Shown in pieces: positions 14,683 to 26,781 of a stretch of 64,000 nt of DNA. Origin of the DNA: Cytidiella melzeri (taxonomy: Eukaryota; Basidiomycota; Agaricomycetes; Polyporales; Irpicaceae). The DNA lies in assembly GCA_022592445.1 (NCBI GenBank), contig JABYQR010000066.1:62001-126000 (forward strand), given 5' to 3'. Numbering within the stretch: position 1 is the first letter of the stretch; each line of letters opens with the position of its first letter. The translations under genes were made by a program, and so were the position numbers. The notes under the pieces are model-generated. The model did not search any database, had not been told where the DNA came from, and saw nothing but the letters and a program-made list of their open reading frames with translations.

Positions 14683-14824
14683 CAGAGACAGGAACTTGGC
14701 ACAACAAACAGAGATCCAAAGCCAAAAATGACAAGGAGGTGGTAGTTGGTGTGAAACACAAAATCTTCATCAGCTTTAAGTTTGATGTAGATGTACAGCC
14801 CAGTAAAGGCCTGATCAGTATCAG

Positions 14825-17800
14825 TATTGATACATCCATGATTGTCCACTTTGCCCAAATTCTCAGTTCAATTCCTCTCACTGGTCAATATTCTCTGCAT
14901 CTCAGTGCTGCAAATTCAACGCTTTGACAGCAACCATGGTAAGCATGCAGCTGACTTTGGATTTGAGTCTAAGCAATGTTTTTCAGTAAACTGGCCATAA
15001 CTCATTCAATTTGCTCCAAATGACAAGATCCTAAGACCCAAATGATGGTGCAAGATGGGTGTATGGAATTGGCTATCTTCTCTGTCCATTTGTGTCTATA
15101 TGCTGTCTGTGAAATCCATCAACTGTGTTTTGATTGTAAAAGTGCTTGCATAGCAACTTTCAAAGTGCTTGTAGCAATCTGGGTGCTTCCCATCAGTTGC
15201 ATTGATGGGAGTAACACAAACACTCTAACACTTTGTATTTTCCATTAATTCTTGCGGCATCCAACAATAGTGTTACATGTCACAAGAGCTCAAAGCACTA
15301 GCTTGCACTGGAACAATTCTTCATTTGTCAGAGATTGTAAGAAATTTGTTCCTGGTAATACCCTTGGCAAGTTATCTGGTAATGCATACTTGATGTACAA
15401 AGTGCATTTGCTGTTGGTAAAAACTTCAATCAGCAACTTGAGGTGGGATTTGATCCATCTTCTCTTGTGCTGTGTTTACTCCTGATGCAACAATTGGTTG
15501 CAGTGCTAAATGCAAACTCACTGCTGATGCACATCAGCCAAAAGAAATCAAATGCTTCAAAATACAGGAATTGGAAATGTTCCATCAGAATCAGCTCCCA
15601 AACAACTGCCTCATTCTGATCAGAACAGCCACTGGCTGTGTACCCTTGCCCAGAAAGCAACTAATGTTTGTGGCACTTTGTGGCACTTTGTGGAACAATC
15701 AGTTGCTGTGTCTACTGCTGAAGCAGCAAGAGAAATTATGTGCCCCAAAAATATAGGAGTTGGGAATGTTTGGTTGAACTCAACCCCTAAAGAAGCTACA
15801 TGTGTCTTGCTGATGTATGAACTGCCTTGTTTCCATTTGAACTGCCACAAGCAGTGTTCCGATGGTTACTTGTGCTCAGAGAGCAAGTTACAACTCCTGA
15901 AGAATTAAGAAGAATTGTTGCAGTGTGCCCCAGCACATTAATGCTTTTCAGGTGTGACCGTCTTGTCCCACAAAGTGTGGGAGTTTTGATGGGAGAATAC
16001 ACACAGTAACAGTCTAAATTTCAATGCAATGAACAAAGATGATGGCATCACACTGGCTTTGTTATCAGCCCTTGATAACTTTGTATCAGATCACTTTTGC
16101 AATAAAAGTGCACTTTCTGATTTTTACAGACTACATATGGGAGCAAATTTGTACATATCATACACAATTGGATAGCCCTATCTTGCGGCAACATCCTGGT
16201 ACAAAAACTGGGCCAATTGAAGTGAAACTGAGCAAGTTGTGGGCAGTATACTGACAAAAAGCCACTTAGACTCAGATTCATACTCCACTCTTGCTGGCCC
16301 AAGAAGTGCAATTCTGGTCAGGTACATGTAGAGCAATTTACAGGCATTGCTTGGTCTCTGAAAAAGGAATACAATTAGGGAACATGCCACAAACATTGTT
16401 GGCTCTGACCAGGAACTACCTGTACTTTGGAAGCCAACAAAACATTTTCAGCCCCTACATTTTTCAACATTGGAAATTGGCTGTTGCATCAGTGGTGAGT
16501 ACTGCATCTGATTGTTTCAAAAAGTCCCATAACCACTAGTTTCTCTCTATGCAAGGGTCACAATCAGAACACAGCCTGTGGCAGTCCCAATGGGGGTGAG
16601 GCAGCTCAGACATCAACAGGACACATGTATCATGTTCTTGGAGTTGATCTAATGAGACACCAAGCTCTTCATTTATGAAGCAAGTGAATTTTTGGCATCA
16701 GCAGTGAACACTGTACAAGATTAATGATAAGCTATATGAAGCCCCTTGCTACTATTGGTCACTACCTTTGTCAATGTATGGCTGCTTTTCCAGCAGCTAA
16801 ACTGATCAATTACAGCACAGTCACTTTGTCTCAAATCAAGTCCTGCAACAATCACTTGTGGTACTCATCCAAACTCACTGCTGGTGCCAAAGAGTACCTT
16901 CTTCAAGAATGAAGGGCTCGAGGGTGTCTCATTAGATCAGCTCCAATAACATGATTCATGTCTGAACTGCCTCATCCCCATTGGACTGCTACAGGCTGTG
17001 TTCTGATTGTAGCTTTGGCTTAGAGAGCAACAAATGTGTGTGGGACTTTGTGGAACAATGAAATGCAGTGCTTGCTGTTGATGCAACCACATCCTGTTGA
17101 TGTGACCACATCCTGTTGATGTCTGTACTGCCTCACCTCCATTGGAACTGCCACAGGCTTTGTTCTGATTGTAACTCCTGCATAGAGAGCAACTAGTGGT
17201 TGTGAAACTTTGTGAAACAATCAGATGCAGTACTCACTGCTGATGCAACAGCAAATTTCCATTGTCCAAGAATGTAGGGGTTGAGAATGTTTTGTTAGCT
17301 TCCAAAGTACTGGTAGTTCTTGCCCAGCGCCAATAATGCTTGTGGCAAGTGCCCTGATTTTATTCCTTGTTTAGAGAGAGCAAGCAATGTCTGTAGATTG
17401 CTGTACATGTACCTGACCAGAATTTCACATCTTGGGCCAGCAAGAGTGGAGTATGAAACTGAGTCTGAGTGACCTTTTTCAGTAGACTGGCCACAACTTG
17501 CTCAATCTCACTTTGATTGACCAGTTTTTTGTACCAGGATGTTGCCACAAGATAGGGCTATCCAGTTGTGTATGATATGTACAGATTTGTTTCCGTGTGC
17601 AGTCTGTAAAAAATCAAAAAGTGCATTTTGATTGCAAAAGTGATCTGATACAAAGTTATAAAGGGCTGATAAGAAAGACAGTGTAATGCCATCACCTGTA
17701 TTCATTGCCATGAAATTGAAACTGTTACTGTCTGTATACTCCCATCAAATTCCCACACTTTTGGGGCAAAAGCATTACGTCTGGAAAAGCATCAATGTGC

Positions 17801-18640
17801 TGGAGCACAATGGCACAATTCTTCTTTGTTCTCCAGGAATTGTAATTCATCTTCATTCTTCAGAAATTGTAACAACCATGATTGTCCACTTTGCCCAAGT
17901 TCTTGGTTCTATTCCTATCACTGGTGAATATTCTCCACATCTAAGTGCTGCAAATTCAGGGCTTTGGAAGCAACCATGGTAAGCATGCAGCTGACTTTGG
18001 ATCTGAGTCTGAGCAATGTTTTTCAGTAAACTCACCATAACTCATTATTTTTGCTCTAAATGACAAGATCCTAGAACTGACACAATGGCACAAGATAGGT
18101 ACACAGAATTGCTTATGTTCTATCCCATTTGTGTTCATATGCTTTCTTTGAAATCCAGTAACTGTGTTTGATTGAATTGCCCATATAGCAAGTTCCAAAG
18201 TGCTAGTGACAAAGTTGGTGCTTTTCCATCAATTGCATTGATGGTAGTAACACAAATACTGTAACATTTTGTATTTTCAATGAATTTTTGTGGCATCAAA
18301 CAATAGTGTTACATGTCACAAGAGCTCAAAGCACTAGCTTGTACTGGAATAATTTTTCATTTTTCAGGTACTGTAAGAAATTTGCTCCTGGTAATAACCT
18401 TGGCAAGCCATCTAGCAATGCATACTTACTTTAGAAAGCGCATTTGCTATTGGTAAAAACTTCAACAAGCAACTTGAGGTGGGATTGTATTCATCTTTCA
18501 TGAATTCTGTGCTGTGTTTACCTTTGACACAACAATAGCTTGCAGTGCTTGATTAAACTCACTGCTGATGCACATTAGCCAAGCAAAATTACGTGCTTTG
18601 AATGGGAAGTGGAAATGTTCCATCAGAATCAACTCCCAAA
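14825..18640. repeat. folded non-coding repeat cluster
   Basis: Segment 14825-15600 recurs directly at about 17868-18640, including the string CAACCATGATTGTCCACTTT. Segment 15885-16480 recurs in reverse at about 17270-17850. The 15885-16870 part also recurs at 48545-49500. The whole cluster reads forward, reversed, then forward again. No ORF of family interest is present and CpG dinucleotides are almost absent, which fits an old, mutated repeat. The element class is unknown. Confidence 0.65.
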
Positions 18641-19089
18641 ACATGTTTTATGTGCACCTGTGCTGAGCTTTACCCCTTTTTAGCACATTTTTCTCCCGTT
18701 CTGTTTGTGCCATATCATCCCAAAACCTTGTGATATGCTCTGCTTACAGTGCTTATATCCTCTTTGTTCTCATTTCCTACAATTACCACTGTATGTTTTG
18801 CTCACATGTTATCTTTTTGTTCACCTACTCATTGTTTCCATCTCTCTACCCCCTCCCCCCAAAATGTCCACCGTCTATGTCTCATTGTTATTGATTGCCC
18901 AATTTACTGCCCCCACCCTGCCCCTCCCCCCTTCTGCTCTATGGTGCTCCTCACCTATGTCTCACCATCATTGATGGCCCCTCACGACCTGCATCTCTGC
19001 AAAATTCCTTTTGCTGTGCATTGCCTTTTATATCCAAAACAATCCTCTCTCTGTCCTCAACGTAATGGTATAACTGTCTCTTTGCTAGT
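18641..19089. other. no gene seen
   Basis: Pyrimidine-rich spacer between the folded repeat and copy 2 of the large unit. Open frames here reflect composition only. Confidence 0.4.
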
Positions 19090-19185
19090 AGCTAAAGAAT
19101 ACACTTTTGATACATTTTAAGTCATGGGATACAGATAGAACATATATTCTGCTGTTTCCATTGTTTCTGCTACTCATCATCTGAT

Positions 19186-19612
19186 CTATGCACTTCTCAG
19201 CCATCCCGTATCCTTCGATCTGTGCCCACCCGCTCTTTGCTTAACACCCGCCTCTGCGTTGGCTGGCTTGTTTCTGGTCAAGAGCTGATCTATACGTGCA
19301 ATGTTGTCATCTACTGTCTGCTGTAATCTTTCAAGCTTCGCTGCCAATGAGGCAGGGCTTGGATTCTGTGCACTCCTACTCTCTGTCTTTTCACTCTCAC
19401 TCTCTTCTTGGACTTGTCCCTGAGCGCTTGATGCCCAAGTTTTCTCTCCCCCCCTGTTTGGTGAGAACTGAATCAAACACATGCAGATTGGGAAGGTTGG
19501 CAGCGCTTTGTCTCTCCAAGCTGTATTCTTTACTGCTGTATGGGGTGGCAGACACAGACACCATTCCTGTGACAATGCTGGTGAGCAAGAGGAGAGAGGT
19601 CAAGAAGTGGTA
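19186..19612 (-). pseudogene. decayed paralogue of the small secreted-protein gene
   Basis: The frame FLTSLLLLTSIVTGMVSVSA matches the gene at 12.2 kb, but the base run carrying its ATG is deleted, and a frameshift near 19440 moves the reading to another phase (ASSAQGQVQEESESEKTESR). The octapeptide repeat is absent. An upstream ATG at 19675 reads into the signal region but would still hit the frameshift. It is therefore most likely non-functional. Confidence 0.7.
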
Positions 19613-20652
19613 GGATAGGATGGTGAAGAGTGGTTTGAACAGGGTTTGGAAAGATGGCAAGATGACTAGCTGCAAGAATTATTTCAGTACAGTGGCCCAA
19701 GGCAAGTGCAAAACAAACAATGATGCACTCACCGACCAGCGCTGAAGCAATGAAAGTCCTGGAACAATGTAGTGGTGCTGAGGGAGAAGGGTGGTGGAAG
19801 AGGCTTTATATATATATGGGTCCATGTGCAGTGCTCATGCAATAATCAGAGAATATACAGTTTGACAATAGGGAAATTCAGGGTAAATTGCTTTTCAACA
19901 ATCTAGGGGCTGATTAATTGGCAACCAATCTTGCCACAATGTTTCTGAATCAACTCGTTTATCAGAGTACAATTTTGCAGTGGCTTGCATTTCAACAACT
20001 TAGGGGCTGATCAATTGGCAATTTATCTAGCCATCAATCTTTCCAATCAACTCACTTGAGAGTACAAGGGTAGTGGCAAGAGACTTCATATATCTTGCAG
20101 TTTATGTACAGTACTCATCCAATAATTAGAGAATGTACAGATTGGGGAAGTTCAGGATAGATTGCTTTTCAACAATTCAAAGGCCAATTAAGTGGCAATT
20201 TATCTTGCCACCATTTTTTGGAATTGACTCACCAATCAGAAAACAGTTTTAGAGTGGCTTGCTTCTCAGCAATTTAGGGGCAGTGTAAGTGGTAATTCAT
20301 CTTGCCATCAATCTTTCCATTCAACTCACCTAGTGTACACTCTGAACACCTCTTTTGCACAGCTCTCCAATTTTAGGCTGAGTCCTCCAAACAAGGATAA
20401 GTAATTTGCCTGTAGTCCTGCAGAACTTGACTGATACAACCAGGTCACAGCTCAAGTTGCTATGTTGCATAGCATCACAATTTTGTGGGGTCTTGTTCTT
20501 GGTATTGTGTCACTTTAATGAATCTCTGCAACCCTGCATCATACACCCTGTTATGTGCTCATTGCACAGCCAGTCACCCTGAAAGCTTTGTTGATGAGAA
20601 GTTGTTTGATTTCAAATCAATGGTGTAAGTTGGTGAATCATACACAAGGTCA

Positions 20653-22790
20653 CACCTATCCGTCCCGCTATGAAAGCCCCATCAGAGGGCATCAAACGAC
20701 CCTGCGCCGAGCCATATCTGAGTCAGATCTGCGAGTTTTCCTCACCCGTCTATAAACCGTTCAAGAATTAACTCAAATATCTTAGATCATCAGTCCCTGC
20801 CGAGCCATCGTGCTCCCGCCCTCGCGCTCACCATCATCTCCCATCAATCACGCGCGGATTATCTCCGGCAATGTCCCCGCTCCCGCGCTCGCTGTCTACA
20901 ACGATGAGCGCTGTATAGTATAGGTCCATGGCTTCCCCTTTGATTCACTTAGTTCTTTTTGGCTATATAGGGTAATCAAGTGTGTAGAATACGATTATGA
21001 AGTCCGATTTAATAATTACTTGATAGATCTCTCACTGTAGCCAGATCTGTAGTGGCCACAGGGGTGTCTGGCCCTCTGTATATGCATGCACTATTCCTAA
21101 CGTCTAGTGGCTTTGTTTAATTAATTTTGGATACATATGCGAAGAATTGGTGAAGAAACCATGTTATTTGAGACAAAGGAGAAGGTGCTATGCATTGAAC
21201 ATGGTGGAGAGTAGAGATGGGTGGCCACACATGGGATCATCTTGTACAATAAATCGCACACTTAATTTAAAGTGTTTTCCCATGTATATAGACGTAAAAT
21301 AATGTGCCCGATTGGCGCAATAGCGGTTGGGCCAATTGTAGTATACCTGTTCCCCTCCTGCCTCCCAAAAGGTACAAAGCGCCCTCCCACTGTGTAACCA
21401 TTGAGCGCGGGCTTGGCGCACCTATCCAGTCGTGTAGAGCACCCTAAAAAGCAATAGTACAAGGTAACACATCCCCCCCGCCGCTAATTCCGACGCTTCT
21501 AAGATGCTACAAAGGTGAGAAAAGGCGAAATTGACATGCTCCTAAGTACATATCTGCCTGTGGAGGTCCCTACAGGCTGGGGGACTGTAGAATTCACTCA
21601 TAATAATGTTCAACATACATGATTCAGTATGTACAATATTTTATTTGAAGGGGATTGAAGCCCTACAGCCCCAGATACATGGAAATGACCCGAGAGCAAA
21701 GCTGGGTTCAAGAAGCTTTGTGCCGGGTTCTTGCACATCCTGGTCTTCCTGACTGCTTTTTCATGTATCTGGGGCTGTAGGGCTTCAATCCCCTTCAAAT
21801 AAAATATTGTACATACTGAATCATGTATGTTGAACATTATTATGAGTGAATTCTACAGTCCCCCAGCCTGTAGGGACCTCCACAGGCAGATATGTACTTA
21901 GGAGCATGTCAATTTCGCCTTTTCTCACCTTTGTAGCATCTTAGAAGCGTCGGAATTAGCGGCGGGGGGGATGTGTTACCTTGTACTATTGCTTTTTAGG
22001 GTGCTCTACACGACTGGATAGGTGCGCCAAGCCCGCGCTCAATGGTTACACAGTGGGAGGGCGCTTTGTACCTTTTGGGAGGCAGGAGGGGAACAGGTAT
22101 ACTACAATTGGCCCAACCGCTATTGCGCCAATCGGGCACATTATTTTACGTCTATATACATGGGAAAACACTTTAAATTAAGTGTGCGATTTATTGTACA
22201 AGATGATCCCATGTGTGGCCACCCATCTCTACTCTCCACCATGTTCAATGCATAGCACCTTCTCCTTTGTCTCAAATAACATGGTTTCTTCACCAATTCT
22301 TCGCATATGTATCCAAAATTAATTAAACAAAGCCACTAGACGTTAGGAATAGTGCATGCATATACAGAGGGCCAGACACCCCTGTGGCCACTACAGATCT
22401 GGCTACAGTGAGAGATCTATCAAGTAATTATTAAATCGGACTTCATAATCGTATTCTACACACTTGATTACCCTATATAGCCAAAAAGAACTAAGTGAAT
22501 CAAAGGGGAAGCCATGGACCTATACTATACAGCGCTCATCGTTGTAGACAGCGAGCGCGGGAGCGGGGACATTGCCGGAGATAATCCGCGCGTGATTGAT
22601 GGGAGATGATGGTGAGCGCGAGGGCGGGAGCACGATGGCTCGGCAGGGACTGATGATCTAAGATATTTGAGTTAATTCTTGAACGGTTTATAGACGGGTG
22701 AGGAAAACTCGCAGATCTGACTCAGATATGGCTCGGCGCAGGGTCGTTTGATGCCCTCTGATGGGGCTTTCATAGCGGGACGGATAGGTG
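20653..22790. mobile_element. 2,138-bp palindromic (fold-back, long-TIR) element
   Basis: Two inverted arms of 1,029 bp (20653-21681 and 21762-22790) flank an 80-bp unique spacer. The arms are symmetric without indels wherever I compared them, and ORFs on opposite strands translate identically. The ends are CACCTATCCGTCC and its complement. The element is bounded by a 7-bp direct repeat AAGGTCA (20646-20652 and 22791-22797), and the paralogous unit keeps one AAGGTCA at 13545-13551 with no insertion. This is transposition-like insertion into an older repeat. No transposase is encoded, so it would be non-autonomous. The superfamily is unresolved: 7-bp duplications are unusual, and P-like or Dada-like mechanisms are only candidates. 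Confidence 0.88.
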
Positions 22791-23210
22791 AAGGTCAGAG
22801 GATGGTATAGGCTGTGCAGCTGTTGTCAAGCATCAATGACAGCCAGATAATGAATGATAGGAGAGCTGTTTAAACAAAGTGGATAGAGAAATTTTCCAGT
22901 ATATGTCTTTCTCAGTTACATATTCACATGATTGAACTGATTACCTATGGACCAGTCTAATGCAGTGGTAGCAAAATGGAGAAGCACAAGAGAGAACCAG
23001 AAGACATGAAACAATGCCAACATGGTGAGGCATCACAGGAACAGGGACATCAATGCATGTAAATGATGAAACAGTAGAACAATGCAAAACTGGGGTTGAA
23101 CCCAGAGCAGTGGATAGATGAGGTTGGATCTCGAGAAGCAGTGAAAGAGGATGCAAAAGACTGAGGATAGAACCGAGGCCATGGTAACTAATTGGGGTCA
23201 AGCCTGGAGT

Positions 23211-23969
23211 TGTTGTGAAATCTGAATGGCATGACTACCCCTTGAGCTTTGCATTTTTTTTTTATATCTAGTACATAGGGAGTTGCAACCAGGTTGCAAC
23301 CCCTTTTCAACCTCTTGCTATTTTTATTAAGTGCCCATGTAGACGGCTTGGTTGATCTACATATGGTCAGATTACTCTGCTGCTATATCATGCTGGCATG
23401 TAGGCCAGCTTACATGGCAACCATCACATGTCTCAGCCCAGAGCCAGGATTGTGACCTCATAGCTAACCTTGGCAGACTCCTATTCTTTTGTTCTGTGGC
23501 CCTTGTTCTCATTATGGTTAGATGGTACTTAGAAGCATGAAACTTGAATACACAGACTGTACTTTTTATAGATAGATTAAATGGCTTGGGATTGCTTCCA
23601 CAAGCTTGCTACCAGAATACATAGATTGTGCTCTTCATAGATAGATTGAAGGTCTGGGCATAGTCTACACAATGGTCATTGTTCTCTTTTAGGCAGGTCC
23701 TTGAGAGCATCTTCAAATGACTTCTTGTAAAGTTTGCTATAAAGTGGCCTTACAGTATACAGGTCTCTGAAGTCTGTATCTACTGCTACATGTGCATGCC
23801 TAGTACTCCATCTTGACCCCTTGTTCTCTACTAGGCTAGATTTCTGCACACCATTTATTCCTGGTAATAGTCTTGTGCTTTATGCCAACAACCACCTCAT
23901 TTTTGTTTTGCACGTTGTAACTCTGTTTGTCTTGTTATGCCCACATCTCTGGCTCAAGAGTAAGTGCCA
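23211..23969 (+). repeat. LTR-like block, family 2, in repeat unit copy 2
   Basis: Counterpart of 13956-14682: begins TGTTGTGAAATCTGAATGG and ends AAGAGTAAGTGCCA. Diverged by substitutions and small indels. Confidence 0.5.
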
Positions 23970-24306
23970 AAGAGACAGGAGCTTGGCACAACGTAAAGAC
24001 ATCCAAAGTCTAAAATGACAAGGAGGTGGTAGTTGGTGTGAAACACAAAATCTTCATCAGCTGTAAGCTTTATGTACATGTACAGCAGTAAAGGCCCAAT
24101 CAGTATTGATACAACCATGATTGTCCAGTTTGCCCAAGTTCTCAGTGCAATTCCTCTCACTGGTCAATATTCTCTGCATCTAAGTGTTGCCATTTAAGTG
24201 CTTTGACAGCAACCATGGTAAGCATGCATCTGACTTTGTATTTGAGTATGAGCAATGTTTTTCAGGAAACTGGCCATAACTCATTGATTTTGCTCCAAAT
24301 GACAAG

Positions 24307-25044
24307 TGTTACGAACGGTCTTCACACCCTATTATTTTTCTTTACTTCTTCAATTACCTTGATAACCAGTTATCTTCTTTACAATTACCTCTACGATCCA
24401 ACTCGTCTTGCCTCCATCATTCCCTGATCCACATTGTCTCTGTTCAACACGGACTATTATGTTATCAGTTGCCTTCTGGTGTCCATTCAAACCTCGCACC
24501 TAACTCCAATTGGTTACCATTGCCTTGGTTCAACCCTTGGCCTTTCCATACCTCCGTTACCACTCCATTGGGTCCAACCCCATCTATCCCCTGTTTCAGG
24601 TCCAACCCCGTCTATCCCCTGTTTCGGATAAAACTCCGTTATCCCCTGTTTCGGGTTCAACCCCTTCTCTATTGATCTCTGCCTCATGTTTCACCTTTCT
24701 ATTGTTCCTTTTGTCTGCACCTTGACAGTCTTTTCTCTCATTGGCTTTCCAGAGTAGTGGCTGTTCTCTGTGTATTGTTCTTCCTTTCTGTTCCTCCAAT
24801 TCGCTACCACTACCTCGGACTGGTCCAAAAGTAGTTAGGTAAACATGTATAAATAGCCACTAGACTGGGGCTAGAACCTCAGTCTATCCACTTCGTATCA
24901 ATATTCCTTCTATCAAATCATCATCTGTCTGCCACTGTGCTTGACAGCAACCGCGCGGCATAGACCATCATCAGACCTTGAGTGTAGCTACACCAAGGGG
25001 TTCTGACCTGACAACTTGTCCCTTGACGATAGTCGGTCTTAACA
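24307..25044 (+). mobile_element. solo LTR, 738 bp, with target-site duplication
   Basis: Starts TGTTACGAACGG and ends GTCTTAACA. It is flanked by the 5-bp direct repeat ACAAG (24302-24306 and 25045-25049). The paralogous unit reads straight through this point at 15023-15027, which proves the insertion. It contains a TATAAATAG box near 24850 and short internal repeats of the type TATCCCCTGTTTC at about 24585-24655. The strand is given from the TATA box. The parental element is probably Ty3/gypsy, by LTR length only. Confidence 0.88.
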
Positions 25045-25120
25045 ACAAGATCCTAAGACCAAAATGATGGCACAAGATGGGTGTATGGAATTGGTTATCT
25101 TCTATGTGCATTTGTGTCCA

Positions 25121-25719
25121 TCATTGGAAGATTCCCGCGTTGCAGACACTGATTTCATTGTTTATAAGGGAGCATGGGATTTTGCGGTCTATATATAGAT
25201 GGTGTAGCGCGCTTACAAGTTGGTATTAGCTTGTACATCTTTCATATGCAATTTCACTCTACGCAAGGTTCATAGAATACTACACATAGCTTATACCAGC
25301 CTGTTGTGGCTAAGAATATCTTACAAGCAAGTTAATCAAGCCTATTGAGCCTGGAGGACATGTTGATTGCAGGCAGCGGCGCCAATTTTGTTTGTTGCTT
25401 CTCACATCCATCTTTCCACATGCAAACCTCACGCAAGCTCAAACTACCATGCTCTCACTTGAACAACACTTACCACTCGCCATGGCTGCAACTGTGACTT
25501 CTCCTTCCAGCAGAACACATCCTCTCGGCTGGTGTCTATTCTTGCCAACAATGAGCCACCACCTATTAGAAAGGTATGAGCAGCGGTGCACAACAATGAG
25601 CCTTAGGTGAAGGTGGTGGTCAGATGAAGAGATGGGGATCAAAAGTGGTAGTGTTGCATTGATCAGAGTAAGTCTTATATATGGTAACTACTGGCACTAA
25701 GCGCGAGAGCAATGCAGAG
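25121..25719. other. probable LTR or flank of the minus-strand copia element
   Basis: Contains CTATATATAG near 25192 and lies directly 3' of the copia pol relic on its strand, where a 3' LTR would be expected. Ends could not be fixed. No gene. Confidence 0.3.
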
Positions 25720-26290
25720 TCTCAATTGAGTCTCAGTATATTCAAACACTTCCTTTCAAGCATGAGCATGAAGTAGTTTGTTGAAGTGCTTGAGTTTCTC
25801 AGGGGCAGTGCTTTAGTAAGAGTATCAGCTCATTGATCGGTAGAAGGTACATGGTGTACAGTTATGTACCCTATAGTTACACAATCGCTGATTAAGTTCT
25901 TGCAAATGTTGAAGTGTTTAGTACGCTGAAAATGTTGTTCCTCAGGTGAATGAACAATCACAATAGTAGATGCACTATCAGTGTACATCTTGACAGGGTC
26001 AATAGTGTTCAGTATTTTATCAATGAGGCTCTTCAAGTAGATGGCCTCGGTAGACGCATGAGCAAGTACATACAGCTCGGCTTCAGTGACCAATAGAGTG
26101 TCTAGTGAACCATGCTTACTTGACCAAGAGATAAGTGTGTTGTTGTATGTGAATATGTAGCCCATTATTGGCTTATTGCTGTATGTAGTCATACCATGAG
26201 ACGGCATAACCTACTAGTGAAGTAGAAGTAGTGTTGGCTTGGTTTCCTAGGACAAGCCAGTAGTCACACGTTTCCTTAAGATCAAGGTAA

Positions 26291-26781
26291 TGTTTGAAAG
26301 TTACGATTGTAGGGGATGACTTGGAAGGTCAACTAACTCTGGGAGTAAGTGTCTTATCATTTCTCTGCTCTCTAGGAGTGGTATATATACATGTCTGTAA
26401 CTAGATTTATAATGCTACAGTAATATCATATGAGTAAGGATTGGTAATGCACAGTCCTGCTTGCTAATACTACTGAATAGAGAATGTAAGTGATGACTGA
26501 GCATCCTACATAACTGAATGATCCTGACTGAGCCTTTAGTGAGCTCAATACATTTGGTATATGAAATATGAGTCATGGAGAAGCCTCATGGGACTTCTGC
26601 TATTCAGTCATGGAAACTACTGGAACACGATGCAATAAGGTGCAAGTATTGCATCATGTGTGGCCATAATGATGATGGAATTACATGCTAGGTACTATCT
26701 GATCTTATCTATCTACTTATCTAATCTACATTGTCCATAGATCTGATCCCCAATGATCAGCAATACAATCTCGCTTTGACA
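26291..26781 (+). mobile_element. solo LTR, family 3, 491 bp
   Basis: Begins TGTTTGAAAGTTACGA and ends TCTCGCTTTGACA, flanked by GGTAA on both sides (26286-26290 and 26782-26786). It interrupts copia copy B between KQCY and LDLKETCDYW. It is an inverted copy of the LTR at 27484-28006. It contains a GTATATATACATG box near 26380. Confidence 0.92.

Larger units (their letters stand above)
11990..15100 (+). repeat. large repeat unit, copy 1
   Basis: This stretch aligns by eye, diverged but collinear, with 19090-20652 plus 22798-24306 plus 25050-25120. The match runs through the small secreted-protein gene, the strings ending in AATAATCAGAGAATATACAG, and the LTR-like block at 13956-14682. It is the version without the palindrome and solo LTR, so it preserves both empty target sites (AAGGTCA at 13545-13551; ACAAG at 15023-15027). 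The unit may itself be a mobile element, but no terminal repeats were identified. Confidence 0.75.
19090..25120 (+). repeat. large repeat unit, copy 2, with nested insertions
   Basis: Collinear with 11990-15100 once the palindromic element (20653-22790) and the solo LTR (24307-25044) are removed. The similarity ends near 25120, just after the phrase matching 15045-15095 in copy 1. Flanking sequence is CpG-poor, unlike the palindrome inside it. Confidence 0.75.

Noticed and set aside
15885..17850. Inverted repeat considered as a CRISPR-like or tRNA-derived structure
   Set aside because: Units are hundreds of bases long, two copies only, in a fungal repeat region; no spacer pattern or tRNA boxes.
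21188..22255. ORFs of 66 and 77 codons present on both arms of the palindrome
   Set aside because: They are the same sequence read on opposite strands of the inverted arms, have no domain, and overlap each other in two frames.
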